DNA from: an uncultured Clostridium sp.
Lineage (GTDB): Bacteria; Bacillota; Clostridia; TANB77; CAG-508
Direction: 5' to 3'
Assembly: GCA_947571115.1 (NCBI GenBank)
Contig: CANOWW010000020.1
Span: 1 to 33,379, forward strand
DNA: 33,379 bases
The notes below the pieces were generated by a model. That model had not been told where the DNA came from and did not search any database. It saw only the letters and a program-made list of their open reading frames with translations. This document shows, one piece after another, positions 7,672 through 15,636 of the stretch (positions are counted from its first letter, which is position 1; each line of letters begins with the position of its first letter). Both the position numbers and the translations under genes were made by a program.

Positions 7672-10285
7672 TTACATTTCAATTGGATTGCCATAATAGG
7701 CGTCAATTAAAATTTTCTTGATTTCTTCTATCAATGGTACGCGTGGATTTACGCCTGTACATTGGTCTGAAAATGCTTTATCCGCCAAAGTGTCTAAATT
7801 TGCCATAAAGGCTTGTTCATCGACACCACATTCCTTCAACGATTTCGGCATGTTCAATTTTTCCATTAATTCTTGAACCGCTTTTACCAAAGAGTTCACG
7901 CCTTCTTCTTTAGAAGCAGCTGGCAAGCCCAATCGCTTCGCAATTTCTGCATATCTTTCATCTGCAATATAAGTTTCATATTTTGGCCAAGATACAAATT
8001 TCGTTGGCATAGTTCCATTGTATTTTATCACATATGGCAAAATCACGGCATTGGCTCTACCATGCGGAATATGGTAATCTCCACCTAGTTTGTGGGCAAT
8101 GGAATGGTTCAAGCCCAAAAATGCATTGGTAAACGCCATACCTGCCATAGTACTTGCATTATGCATTTTTTCACGTGCTTTTCGGTTGGTTCCATCGCTG
8201 TATGCTTGTGGCAAATATTCAAACACAAGCTCAATTGCTTTTTCCGCCAAACCGTCTGTGTAATCAGACGCCATCACAGACACATAGGCTTCAATCGCAT
8301 GTGTCAAAACGTCCATACCTGTGTCAGCAGTGAGTTTCGCAGGAAGCGTCATGACCAAATCTGGGTCTACAATGGCAACATCAGGCGTTAATTCGTAGTC
8401 AGCAAGCGGATATTTGATGTTTTTCTTTTTGTCTGTAATAACCGCAAATGAGGTTACTTCTGAACCAGTTCCTGAAGTGGTTGGAATCGCAACCATTTGG
8501 CATTTTTCGCCAAGTTTAGGGAATTTGTACGTACGCTTTCTGATATCCATAAACTTCAATTTCAAACCTTCGACGTCAGCGTCTGGGTGCTCATAAAATA
8601 GCCACATTCCTTTGGCGGCATCCATGGCACTTCCGCCACCTAATGCGATTATCACATCTGGCTGGAATGCCTCCATGGCAGCCACACCTTTTTTAATCGT
8701 GTCAAAAGATGGGTCTGGCTCTACTTCTGAGAATATTTCTGCATGCACATATTGCTCCCTGTTTCTCAAGTGATACAAAATCTTATCCACATAACCAAAT
8801 TGCACCATAGACGGATCGGTTACGATAAACGCTTTTGAAATGTTTGGCATTTTTTCTAAATAACCGATAGAACCTGCTTCAAAATAGATTTTTTCTGGAA
8901 CTTTAAACCACTGCATATTAACCCTCCTTTTGGCAACTCTTTTTAAATTTATCAAATTAGCTGAAGATACGTTTGACGTTGTCGAATTTCCACCAAATGT
9001 ACCACAACCAAGCGTTAATGACGGCATATTCGTGTTATAAATATCGCCAATCGCGCCATGAGTGGATGGAGAATTGACTATAATTCTTCCTACTTTTACA
9101 GTATTGGAGAATTTCGTAATGGTGTCGTTGTCTTCTGAATGGATAACAGCTGAATGCCCCATTCCACCGAATTTTATCAAGCGGTCAGCCATTTCAATTC
9201 CTTGGTCGCTATTTTCTACAACATAGTAAGCCAAAACTGGACTTAATTTTTCTTTTGAAAATGGGAATTCGTCTCCTACGCCATTTTCGTGTGCTACTAA
9301 AACTTTAGTATTTTCTGGCACATCAAAACCTGACCAATTGGCAATTGTTTTTGGACTTTGCCCTACAACGGCTGGATTTAGCTTGTTGCCTTGATCGCTA
9401 ATAAACATAGTCGCTTTTAATTTTTCTCTTTCTTCGCCATTTACAAAATAGCAACCTGCTTCTTTCATGAATGCTTCAAATTGGTCTTTGATTTCGCTGT
9501 CTATAATGACAGATTGCTCTGAGGCACAAATCATGCCATTGTCAAACGATTTTGACAAAACCAAATCTGTTACAGATGTTTTTAATTTTGCTGTTTTATC
9601 GATATAGCAAGGTACATTTCCGAGGGCCTACGCCAAGCGCTGGTTTTCCGCTTGAATAGGCAGCTTTTACCATGCCTGAACCACCAGTTGCCAAAATCAA
9701 ATCAACATCTGGATGATTCATAAGCAAACTGGTCGCTAAAACAGATGGTTTATCAATCCACAAAATGCAATCTTCTGGCGCCCCTTCTGAAACAGCCGCC
9801 TCGCGCATTAATTCTCCTGCTGCTCTACTGCATTCTTGTGCAGATGGATGAAAACCAAACACGATCACATTTCTTGTTTTTGCTGAAATCATGGATTTAA
9901 ACATTACGGTTGCTGTTGGGTTTGTCACTGGCGTAACACCAGCAATTACGCCGATTGGCTCTGCAATGGTTACATAGCCTTCTTCTTCGTTGTCTTCCAC
10001 AACGCCAACTGTTTTATCATATTTGATGCTATGATAAATATATTCTGTGGCAAACATATTTTTTGTGATTTTGTCCTCGTAAATTCCTCTTTTCGTTTCC
10101 TCTACGGCATGTTTTGCCAATTGCATATGATGGTCCAATCCTGTCATTGACATTTTTTTCACAATTCTGTCCACAGTTTCTTGGTCAAGTTTTTTGTATT
10201 CCTCTGCTGCCTTTCTGGCTCTTGCCACTAAGTTATTTACCATTTCTTCGACTTCTCTTCTCTCTTCTTCTGTTACTTCTGCCAT
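7672..10285 (-). CDS. adhE: Bifunctional acetaldehyde-CoA/alcohol dehydrogenase AdhE, +1 shift at CGG
   Basis: AdhE reduces acetyl-CoA to acetaldehyde and then to ethanol, re-oxidising NADH in fermentation. The N-terminal half is the CoA-acylating aldehyde dehydrogenase, with the catalytic Cys in FDNGMICASEQSV. The C-terminal half is the iron-dependent alcohol dehydrogenase (ALGGGSAMDAAK, and His residues in AFLGLNHSIAHKLGG and HIPHGRAN). The zero frame runs 221 codons to CGG (9620-9622) and then stops at 9596. Skipping the C gives LGVGP-GNVPCYID and on into VLSKSFDNG, exactly the family sequence. The joined length is 870 residues, normal for AdhE. Without the shift only a truncated aldehyde dehydrogenase fragment would be made. 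Start: ATG follows AGAGGAGG. It appears to be monocistronic. Confidence 0.9.
9620..9622 (-). other. Candidate +1 frameshift site (CGG) in adhE
   Basis: Zero frame: GGC CCT CGG AAA TGT. Skipping the C gives CCT-GGA-AAT-GTA, Pro-Gly-Asn-Val, the conserved GVGPGN of the aldehyde dehydrogenase domain. Confidence 0.85.
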
Positions 10286-10321
10286 AAAAAATGTACCTCC
10301 TCTATTTTTATTCTATCAAAA

Positions 10322-10350
10322 ATTATATCGATAATTTTTAATATTTTCAA
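10322..10350 (-). promoter_or_regulatory. adhE promoter
   Basis: Minus strand: -35 TTGAAA (10345-10350), 17-bp spacer, -10 TATAAT (10322-10327), 37 bp before the start codon. Confidence 0.75.
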
Positions 10351-10496
10351 GTCATTTTATAAAAAACATCAGAAATTTTATTTCTTTAAAACTCTCATAA
10401 AAATCATACCCAAGATTTACAAATTTTAAACATTTTTTATTTAGAAAGTTATTCATATTTTTTCTTGTTTTGTATATATTTAAACAGGTGAAAAAA

Positions 10497-11724
10497 ATGG
10501 ATTTAAAAAAACTATTTACAATTTTTATCATGATTACTCTAATGTTTCCAAGTGCCTGTTTTGCTGACGATTTTTTAGAAGAAAACGAACTTGACAACTT
10601 CATCGAAGTCTCCACAGAGACTTCCGAAACAAAAAAAGAGCCAACCACTCATTCTAAGCACATTATCGCCATTGACCGCAAAACTTTATCCGTCCTTTAC
10701 GAAAAGGATGCCTATACAGAAGTGCCCATGGCTTCCACGACAAAAATTATGACTGCCATTCTTGTCTTAGAAAATTGCAATTTAACCGAAACCATCGAAT
10801 TCTCCAAAGAAGCAGCCAACGTTCGCGGCTCTTGTTTAGAAGTTTCGACAGGCACAAAACTGTCCTTAAATGACGCACTTTACGGGCTTATGCTGCGTTC
10901 ACGGAAATGACTGCGCCGTCGCCATCGCAGAACATATTTCTGGCTCTATCGAAAATTTTGCTACTCTTATGAACCAAAAAGCACACGAATTAAACCTCAA
11001 ACATACTCATTTTGTCACGCCACACGGCTTAGACGACGACAATCATTACACAACCGCGTACGAGCTTGCGATTTTGACAGATTACGCTCTAAAAAACGAA
11101 AAATTCAAAGAAATCGTTTCTACTAAAACTACCACGATTTCCATCAATGGCTATCCACGCACGATTTCCAATACAAACGAACTCTTGGGCAATCTAAACG
11201 GTGTTTATGGCGTAAAAACCGGCTTTACTTTCAATGCTGGGCGCTGCCTTGTTTCTTGTTGCAATCAAAATGGCATGGACATTATTGTAGTTGTTTTGGG
11301 AGCTGATACGAAAAATCAGCGCACGCGTGACAGCATCAATGTCATTCATTATATTTACGACAATTTTGAATATGTCGATATTACGAATTATGTGCAAGAA
11401 AGTTTTGCCAAATACAAATCTTATTATGAACCAAATGTACATTTATATAAAACCACTACATTTCCCAAAATTGAGCTTGCCAAATTAAAAGACAATTCCT
11501 TTCCTTTAAAAAGCAATACTTCACATCTTTTAAATACGAAATTTTACTGTCTAAGTAGTCTTTCTGGAAAGCTAAAAAGTCATGATAAAATTGGCTCCAT
11601 GGCACTTTATTATGACGACAAAATTTTGTGTTCTGTGGACATTATTTTGACCAACCAATTAGACCATAACTCTTGGCATTATTATTTTTGGAAAATCTTC
11701 AAAGAATATAGGCAAAATTTTTAA
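10497..11724 (+). CDS. dacF: D-alanyl-D-alanine carboxypeptidase (DacF-like), +1 shift at CGG
   Basis: This is a penicillin-binding serine peptidase that trims the terminal D-Ala of peptidoglycan stem peptides. A signal peptide covers residues 1-24. The catalytic SxxK is in MASTTKIM, the SxN motif is SGN, and KTG is in VKTGFT. The zero frame runs 135 codons from 10497 to CGG (10902-10904) and stops two codons later. Skipping the C gives MLRS-GNDCAVAIAEHI, which recreates the SGN active-site motif. The joined length is 408 residues, as expected. The active enzyme therefore cannot be made without reading across the CGG. ATG 10497 is preferred over the in-frame ATG at 10470 because AGGTG lies just upstream. 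The gene symbol is by family resemblance only. Confidence 0.85.
10902..10904 (+). other. Candidate +1 frameshift site (CGG) in the DD-carboxypeptidase
   Basis: Zero frame: CGT TCA CGG AAA TGA. Skipping the C gives TCA-GGA-AAT-GAC, Ser-Gly-Asn-Asp, where SxN is the second active-site motif of the family. Confidence 0.85.
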
Positions 11725-11733
11725 AAAATAGCA

Positions 11734-11764
11734 AAAAGCCGCGGTTACTATACACGCGACTTTT
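11734..11764 (+). terminator. Terminator of the DD-carboxypeptidase gene
   Basis: AAAAG-c-CGCG (11734-11743) pairs with CGCG-a-CTTTT (11755-11764), one internal mismatch, with a T-rich end. It sits between convergent genes and may serve both. Confidence 0.7.
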
Positions 11765-11773
11765 GTTTATTTC

Positions 11774-11962
11774 TTAGATTATACCTATTCCCTTCAATAT
11801 AGAAAAAATCGATACACCAGCAACCATAAAGATGATAACATCTTTTATGGTTTCAATCCTTTTGAGTTTTCGTAGATTTTTATCAAGCTCAATTTGATAA
11901 ATCCCCCAAACTCTATCTAACATTTCTCTCTCCCGTTCTCTTGTTTCAAAATCTTCATTCAT
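11774..11962 (-). CDS. Small single-pass membrane protein
   Basis: A 62-residue protein with no recognised family. The N-terminal two-thirds is strongly charged and probably helical (MNEDFETREREREMLDRVW). The last 22 residues (about 41-62) are a membrane segment. ATG follows AGGAGG. It overlaps the preceding gene by 8 bp, which suggests translational coupling. The same arrangement (larger charged membrane protein, then a tiny one ending in a hydrophobic helix) recurs at 12647-13601. Codon 10 is an in-frame CGG. Confidence 0.65.
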   Translation of the reverse strand: MNEDFETREREREMLDRVWGIYQIELDKNLRKLKRIETIKDVIIFMVAGVSIFSILKGIGII

Positions 11963-12179
11963 ATTCTCGTCCTCCTGTTAAATTATAGGTTACCACTTCT
12001 TCCTGCTGCTTATTCAGTTCTTGCACTATGCTCTCTCGAACATATTTTCTTTCCGTTACGATACAGCCCGCTATATAACTGATAACACATGCTATTCCAA
12101 TAAATAGAATTATCATTATCAGCAGAAAAATTCCTAAACGTTTCTCGTTCCGCTTTTCTTTCCGTTCCTCTTCATTCAT
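11955..12179 (-). CDS. Small membrane protein with charged N-terminus
   Basis: 74 residues and unrecognised. A Lys/Arg/Glu-rich head (1-14), a membrane segment (about 15-40) and a polar, probably extracellular tail. ATG 12179 follows AAGGAG at a good distance. An upstream in-frame ATG at the promoter would give a MLVYSS leader but lacks a ribosome site. It is the first gene of a two-gene operon. Its promoter region is a near-copy of the one driving 12807-13601. It has two in-frame CGG codons in the head. Confidence 0.6.
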   Translation of the reverse strand: MNEEERKEKRNEKRLGIFLLIMIILFIGIACVISYIAGCIVTERKYVRESIVQELNKQQEEVVTYNLTGGREYE

Positions 12180-12203
12180 GTTTTTTCTCCTTTTTCTATA
12201 TGA

Positions 12204-12270
12204 TTTACTCGAATATACGAGCATTTGACTTATCTATTATACCATAATTTACATAAAAAGTCAAGGGGCC
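12204..12270. repeat. 67-bp promoter/operator repeat, copy A
   Basis: It matches 13635-13701 with only about four differences. It contains the promoter, the transcription start region and the CTCG...CGAG palindrome (12208-12221). A shortened GGGGC/GCCCC hairpin adjoins it on the outer side (12264-12291). Confidence 0.85.
12236..12264 (-). promoter_or_regulatory. Promoter of the 11955-11774 operon
   Basis: Minus strand: -35 TTGACT (12259-12264), 17-bp spacer, -10 TATAAT (12236-12241). CTCGTATATTCGAG (12208-12221) lies just after the expected start point, as a possible operator. Confidence 0.8.
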
Positions 12271-12312
12271 GCTGCCGTTATTTTCGCCCCTCTTTCTACT
12301 TTTTTGTTTCTT

Positions 12313-12531
12313 TTAATGGTTTCTCATTCTCCCAGCATGATGATGACAATTTACCTGCCCTCTTTCAACATCATTATTGCATGGTACACGATAATTGTGA
12401 TGATGTGGATATGCTTGTGTGCAATTTTCCACTTGACAAAAATCTTGCGAAGCATTTGTCTGTTTTGCATAAATCACATTACAAGCAAAAATTAACATCA
12501 GCACTGCACCAATTAGCAAAATTTTCTTCAT
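12313..12531 (-). CDS. Secreted His/Cys-rich peptide, probable metal binder
   Basis: 72 residues. Signal peptide 1-22 (MKKILLIGAVLMLIFACNVIYA), with a possible lipobox-like cysteine in FAC. The mature part has clusters CQVENC, PHHHNY, PCNN and NCHHHAG, a combination typical of metal-binding peptides. No family is recognised. AAAGGAGGG precedes the ATG, and it has its own promoter (12559-12587), so it is probably real despite its size. It lies between the two duplicated membrane-protein operons. Confidence 0.6.
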   Translation of the reverse strand: MKKILLIGAVLMLIFACNVIYAKQTNASQDFCQVENCTQAYPHHHNYRVPCNNDVERGQVNCHHHAGRMRNH

Positions 12532-12558
12532 AAAAATACCCTCCTTTTTTATAAAATA

Positions 12559-12587
12559 ATTATATCATAAATAAAAAAATAATGCAA
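12559..12587 (-). promoter_or_regulatory. Promoter of the His/Cys-rich peptide gene
   Basis: Minus strand: -35 TTGCAT (12582-12587), 17-bp spacer, -10 TATAAT (12559-12564). Confidence 0.75.
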
Positions 12588-12599
12588 AGTTTTTACACA

Positions 12600-12630
12600 A
12601 AAACCGCGTGCCATTCAAGCCCGCGGTTTT
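12600..12630. terminator. Terminator of the 12807-12647 operon
   Basis: AAAACCGCG (12600-12608) / CGCGGTTTT (12622-12630). On the minus strand it ends in a T5 run and lies 17 bp past the stop at 12647. Confidence 0.8.
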
Positions 12631-12646
12631 CGCCTTTTAAAACAGA

Positions 12647-12790
12647 TTAAATAAAATATTGTGAAATAATTGCAACTACAAATGCTATTATAATTCCTAC
12701 AGGAACTAAAATATCAATCCCTTTATCTATTTTGTCAAGAATTTCTTTCGTTTTCTGTAACTGTTCCTTTTTGTCTTTCTCTTCTCTCAT
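12647..12790 (-). CDS. 47-residue membrane peptide
   Basis: The translation runs MREEKDKKEQLQKTKEIL and onward, a charged helix, then a hydrophobic segment (about 25-47) ending SQYFI. ATG lies after GAGGAGA. It starts 16 bp after the larger membrane-protein gene. It corresponds in layout to the 62-residue gene at 11774. No family is recognised. Confidence 0.6.
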   Translation of the reverse strand: MREEKDKKEQLQKTKEILDKIDKGIDILVPVGIIIAFVVAIISQYFI

Positions 12791-12806
12791 TTTGTCTCCT
12801 CTTAAA

Positions 12807-13601
12807 TCAGTTGCCCGGCCACCATAATGTCAGATAGTATGGCTCCTCGCCATTGTGTGGGTTAAACTTCACACAATATCTGTCACTCAAAGTAGAAGTA
12901 GACAGTTTCCAGCAATAATATGTCTCACTTCCATTTGTATATGGAAAATAATACACATCGCCGCTTCTCTTACTAATACTTTCTACCGTCCAAGCCTCCG
13001 GCATTCCAGAAAAATGGACATACAGCTTCGTATCCTCGTCAATTTTTTCCATTTCTGACATTTTCAAATAAATAGGAACATTATTATTATCGTATATTTC
13101 ATACTCATTCCTAAGCATCTCATCTTCAGAAATTGGAATGTTGACAAAGAGTACTTTTTCGTTATCCAGTTTCGTGTAACTCACTTCCTGTAGTTTATCA
13201 TACATCTCCAGAAAATAAGTCGAATTCTTTCCAGCTCTCTCTAAAATGTCTTTTTCTTCTGCAAACTGCCGTTCTTGTTCTTCGATTTTATCCTCCAGCT
13301 GTTCTTTCTGGTTCTCCAATTCTTCTCGTTCAACAGCATATTCTTCGGACTTTTGGTCAGCTCCTTTCTGATAAGACGCGATTGAGAGTACCAGCATTAT
13401 AAGAAATATGCCAATAGTCTTTAACAAAAACTGTGTGAACTCCCCCTTTTTCGGCTCATTTGCTGGCTGTTTCTGTTCCTTCTTTTCTGCTGCCTGCTGC
13501 TTTTTTTCCGAATTTGCTGCCTTCGGCTCCTGACATTGCTGCGATTTGTCCTCCTTGTATAAAACTACCTCACTTTTCTGCCGTTCTTTGTCTTTTCCCA
13601 T
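12807..13601 (-). CDS. Single-pass membrane protein with coiled coil
   Basis: 264 residues and unrecognised. A Lys/Gln/Ala-rich cytoplasmic head (1-55), one membrane segment (about 56-77), a Glu/Lys/Gln coiled coil (about 82-130), then a probable extracellular domain of about 130 residues with no motif I can name, ending YYLTLWWPGN. ATG 13601 follows AGGAGG; an upstream in-frame ATG giving MLVYSS is at the promoter without a ribosome site. It is the first gene of an operon with the 47-residue gene. It has at least two in-frame CGG codons (DKERQK and EQERQF). Confidence 0.65.
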   Translation of the reverse strand: MGKDKERQKSEVVLYKEDKSQQCQEPKAANSEKKQQAAEKKEQKQPANEPKKGEFTQFLLKTIGIFLIMLVLSIASYQKGADQKSEEYAVEREELENQKEQLEDKIEEQERQFAEEKDILERAGKNSTYFLEMYDKLQEVSYTKLDNEKVLFVNIPISEDEMLRNEYEIYDNNNVPIYLKMSEMEKIDEDTKLYVHFSGMPEAWTVESISKRSGDVYYFPYTNGSETYYCWKLSTSTLSDRYCVKFNPHNGEEPYYLTLWWPGN

Positions 13602-13634
13602 CTTGTTTTCCTCCTGTTTTCTTATTTTTCTAAA

Positions 13635-13701
13635 TTTACTCGAATATACGAGCATTTGACCTATTCATTATACCATAATTTACATAAAAAGTCAAGGGGC
13701 C
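13635..13701. repeat. 67-bp promoter/operator repeat, copy B
   Basis: Near-identical to 12204-12270. It contains CTCGAATATACGAG (13639-13652) and the promoter of the operon starting at 13601. Confidence 0.85.
13667..13695 (-). promoter_or_regulatory. Promoter of the 12807-12647 operon
   Basis: Minus strand: -35 TTGACT (13690-13695), 17-bp spacer, -10 TATAAT (13667-13672). The -35 lies inside the right arm of the terminator at 13688-13729. Confidence 0.8.
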
Positions 13702-13729
13702 ACAACCATTATTTTTGCCCCTTGACTTT
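13688..13729. terminator. Terminator of the toxin-antitoxin operon, overlapping the next promoter
   Basis: Perfect 13-bp stem AAAGTCAAGGGGC (13688-13700) / GCCCCTTGACTTT (13717-13729) with T-runs on both sides. On the minus strand it ends the toxin gene, and its TTGACT is also the -35 of the next operon. Confidence 0.85.
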
Positions 13730-13738
13730 GATTTTTTA

Positions 13739-14005
13739 CTATATATTTTCATAATGTGACCACAAACTCAATACTCTTACTACTTTTTTATCTTCTATTA
13801 CTTGATACACAAGTCTATGTTGTATATTAATCCTTCTTGAATATAAACCTTTTAAATCACCTACTAATTTTTCATAGGGTGGTGGATTTTGAAATGGATT
13901 TAGTCTCACTATATCAATTAGACTTTTACCTTTCTTTTCTAAATGATTTTGTTTCAATTGTTCAACATCCTTTAGAGCTTTTTTATGATACTCTACTTTA
14001 TACAT
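13739..14005 (-). CDS. yoeB: Toxin of a toxin-antitoxin pair, YoeB/Txe (RelE superfamily)
   Basis: 88 residues, the usual size for a ribosome-dependent mRNA interferase. The C-terminal half is diagnostic: YSRRINIQHRLVYQV, then VVRVLSLWSHYE, with the Arg, His and Tyr used in catalysis by YoeB. N-terminal MYKVEYHKKALKDVEQLKQ is also typical. The start at 14005 is preferred: the antitoxin stop and this start overlap as TAATG, and GAGGTGG is well spaced. An ATG 6 bp upstream is possible. Translational coupling after the antitoxin fits the family. Confidence 0.85.
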   Translation of the reverse strand: MYKVEYHKKALKDVEQLKQNHLEKKGKSLIDIVRLNPFQNPPPYEKLVGDLKGLYSRRINIQHRLVYQVIEDKKVVRVLSLWSHYENI

Positions 14006-14253
14006 TACCATTCCACCTCATCTTCATCCACAAACTCGTCCTCTGACGCATTTTTTCGTTCCATTAATTCATCTTTTAATCCCGGAATAGAAGAAATATA
14101 TAACGTTTCCATCAAATTATTATAATCCTCTTCCGAAATTACAATAGCATTTCCTTTTTTGGTAGAAATATGAATTGGCTCATTATATTGAATTGTTGCC
14201 TCTAGCATTTCATATATTTTTTTGCGAAAATTTGTTATATTTGTATTCGTCAT
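14005..14253 (-). CDS. yefM: Antitoxin, YefM/Phd family
   Basis: 82 residues. N-terminal MTNTNITNFRKKIYEMLE with the family pattern ...PIHISTKKGNAIVISEEDYNNLMETLYI, then an acidic C-terminus (EDEFVDEDEVEW) that would wrap the toxin. GGAGG is 8 bases before ATG 14253; an ATG two codons earlier is also in frame but too close to the ribosome site. It is expected to bind its own operator (14280-14299) with the toxin. Confidence 0.85.
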   Translation of the reverse strand: MTNTNITNFRKKIYEMLEATIQYNEPIHISTKKGNAIVISEEDYNNLMETLYISSIPGLKDELMERKNASEDEFVDEDEVEW

Positions 14254-14273
14254 TTTCATTTCCTCCTATTAAT

Positions 14274-14302
14274 ATTATAACGTACTTTTTTATGTACGTC
14301 AA
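14274..14302 (-). promoter_or_regulatory. Toxin-antitoxin promoter with embedded operator
   Basis: Minus strand: -35 TTGACG (14297-14302), 17-bp spacer, -10 TATAAT (14274-14279). The spacer holds a perfect inverted repeat ACGTAC (14280-14285) / GTACGT (14294-14299), placed to block polymerase. It resembles the TGTACA-type sites of YefM repressors. Confidence 0.8.
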
Positions 14303-14338
14303 TATATTTATATGCAATTTTCTTCAAAATAATTACAA

Positions 14339-14359
14339 AGAGCGACTTTTCGTCGCTCT
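14339..14359. terminator. rpsU terminator
   Basis: AGAGCGAC (14339-14346) / GTCGCTCT (14352-14359), followed on the minus strand by TTGTAATTATTTT. It lies 12 bp past rpsU. Confidence 0.8.
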
Positions 14360-14371
14360 CTTTATGTTCAT

Positions 14372-14539
14372 TTAAAATTTTCTTTTTCTTGCAGCCTCAG
14401 ATTTCTTCTTTCTCTTTACGCTTGGTTTTTCATAATGCTCTCTTTTTCTAACTTCTTGAAGTACGCCATTTCTTGCACATTGTCTTTTAAATTTTTTTAG
14501 TGCCTCTTCTAAGTTACCATTTACTTTAACTTCTGACAT
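14372..14539 (-). CDS. rpsU: Ribosomal protein bS21
   Basis: 55 residues, a small subunit ribosomal protein near the mRNA exit. The sequence begins [20 protein letters not shown] and continues [20 protein letters not shown], then a Lys/Arg-rich tail ending RKRKF; all typical of bS21. ATG follows GGAGGGGG. It has its own consensus promoter and terminator. None of its many Arg codons is CGG. Confidence 0.95.
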   Translation of the reverse strand: MSEVKVNGNLEEALKKFKRQCARNGVLQEVRKREHYEKPSVKRKKKSEAARKRKF

Positions 14540-14622
14540 TCCTTTTCCCCCTCCTTCCGAAGCTAAAAAACATCTGTGGGATTTATGTATTAATCCTTTT
14601 GCCTTCTCGCTTAATCTCTTTT

Positions 14623-14651
14623 ATTATATCCCAGAATTGCCAACTTGTCAA
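14623..14651 (-). promoter_or_regulatory. rpsU promoter
   Basis: Full consensus on the minus strand: TTGACA (14646-14651), 17-bp spacer, TATAAT (14623-14628). It starts 3 bp after the prs stop. Confidence 0.9.
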
Positions 14652-14654
14652 TAG

Positions 14655-15602
14655 TTAATTCGCTTCAAATAATTCTCCTATTGAAGTTGCCTCGTTAATT
14701 CTTTTGATTGCCTCTGCAAACAATTCTGACATGGATACCACAACAATTTTATCAATTTGTTTTTCAGGTGGCAAAGGAACGGTATTTGTCATGACCAATT
14801 CTTTGATTTCTGAATTACGAATACGCTCTATTGCAGGACCTGAAAGCACGCCATGTGTGCAACCAACATAAACATCTTTCGCACCAAATTTTTTAATGAC
14901 TTCAGCAGTTTCCATAATCGAACCTGCTGTATCTACTTCATCATCAAAAACCAAAGCATTTTTTCCGTTAATATCACCAATTACACTGGTTGCAATTGCC
15001 TTATCATCATTGCCATTTCTTCTTTTATCAACCAAACAAATCGGACACCCAAAATGCTCTGCATATTTATATGCCTTTTTTGAACTTCCTGCATCTGTTG
15101 CTACAATTACTTTGTTATCAATTCCTTTTAAATCAAAATATTTTTCCAAAATCGATCTTCCTGTCAGCACATCACAATTGATGTTGAAATAAGCTTGTAT
15201 CGCTGGATTATGTAAGTCACAAGTTAAAACTCTGTTAGCACCTGCTGCTTCAATTAATTGCGCAAATAATTTGGCCGTTACTGGAATTCGAGGTTGGTCT
15301 TTTTTATCCGACCTTGAATAAATAAAATATGGCAATACGACTGTAATCCTTCTTGCCGTTGCTCTTTTGGCAGCATCTACCGCAATTAACAACTCCATTA
15401 TTCTTTCATTCACTGGTGGTTCAGTTGTTTGTATCAAATATACATCTTTTTCTCTAACAGTTTCTAATATCTGAACAAAATTGTTATCATTTTTAAATTT
15501 CTGACGATGCATTTTTCCTGGTTCAATATTCAAATAATTACATATTTCATTTGTGAATTTTTCTGCCGATTTACTACACGCAAAAATTTTCATATCATCC
15601 AT
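14655..15602 (-). CDS. prs: Ribose-phosphate pyrophosphokinase (divergent)
   Basis: 315 residues. It makes PRPP from ribose 5-phosphate and ATP, feeding nucleotide, His and Trp synthesis. Recognisable motifs are LPYFIYSRSDKKDQPRIPVTAKL, DLHNPAIQAYF, VDKRRNGND and VFDDEVDTAGS. Several depart from the common bacterial enzyme: RSDKK for RQDRK, DLHNPAIQ for DLHAGQIQ, TDAGSSKKA for PDxGGxxRA, and FDDEVDTAGS for VDDMIDTAGT. It is therefore a variant clade, perhaps with altered allosteric control. ATG follows AGGGGGG. It lies 34 bp after nrdG and is likely in the same operon, which would link PRPP and dNTP supply. Confidence 0.85.
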   Translation of the reverse strand: MDDMKIFACSKSAEKFTNEICNYLNIEPGKMHRQKFKNDNNFVQILETVREKDVYLIQTTEPPVNERIMELLIAVDAAKRATARRITVVLPYFIYSRSDKKDQPRIPVTAKLFAQLIEAAGANRVLTCDLHNPAIQAYFNINCDVLTGRSILEKYFDLKGIDNKVIVATDAGSSKKAYKYAEHFGCPICLVDKRRNGNDDKAIATSVIGDINGKNALVFDDEVDTAGSIMETAEVIKKFGAKDVYVGCTHGVLSGPAIERIRNSEIKELVMTNTVPLPPEKQIDKIVVVSMSELFAEAIKRINEATSIGELFEAN

Positions 15603-15636
15603 AATTTCCCCCCTAAAATTCTACATTTTTCAAAAA

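Noticed and set aside
12208..12531. Plus-strand ORFs over the promoter repeat and His/Cys-rich gene
   Set aside because: Antisense to a better supported gene with its own promoter and ribosome site.
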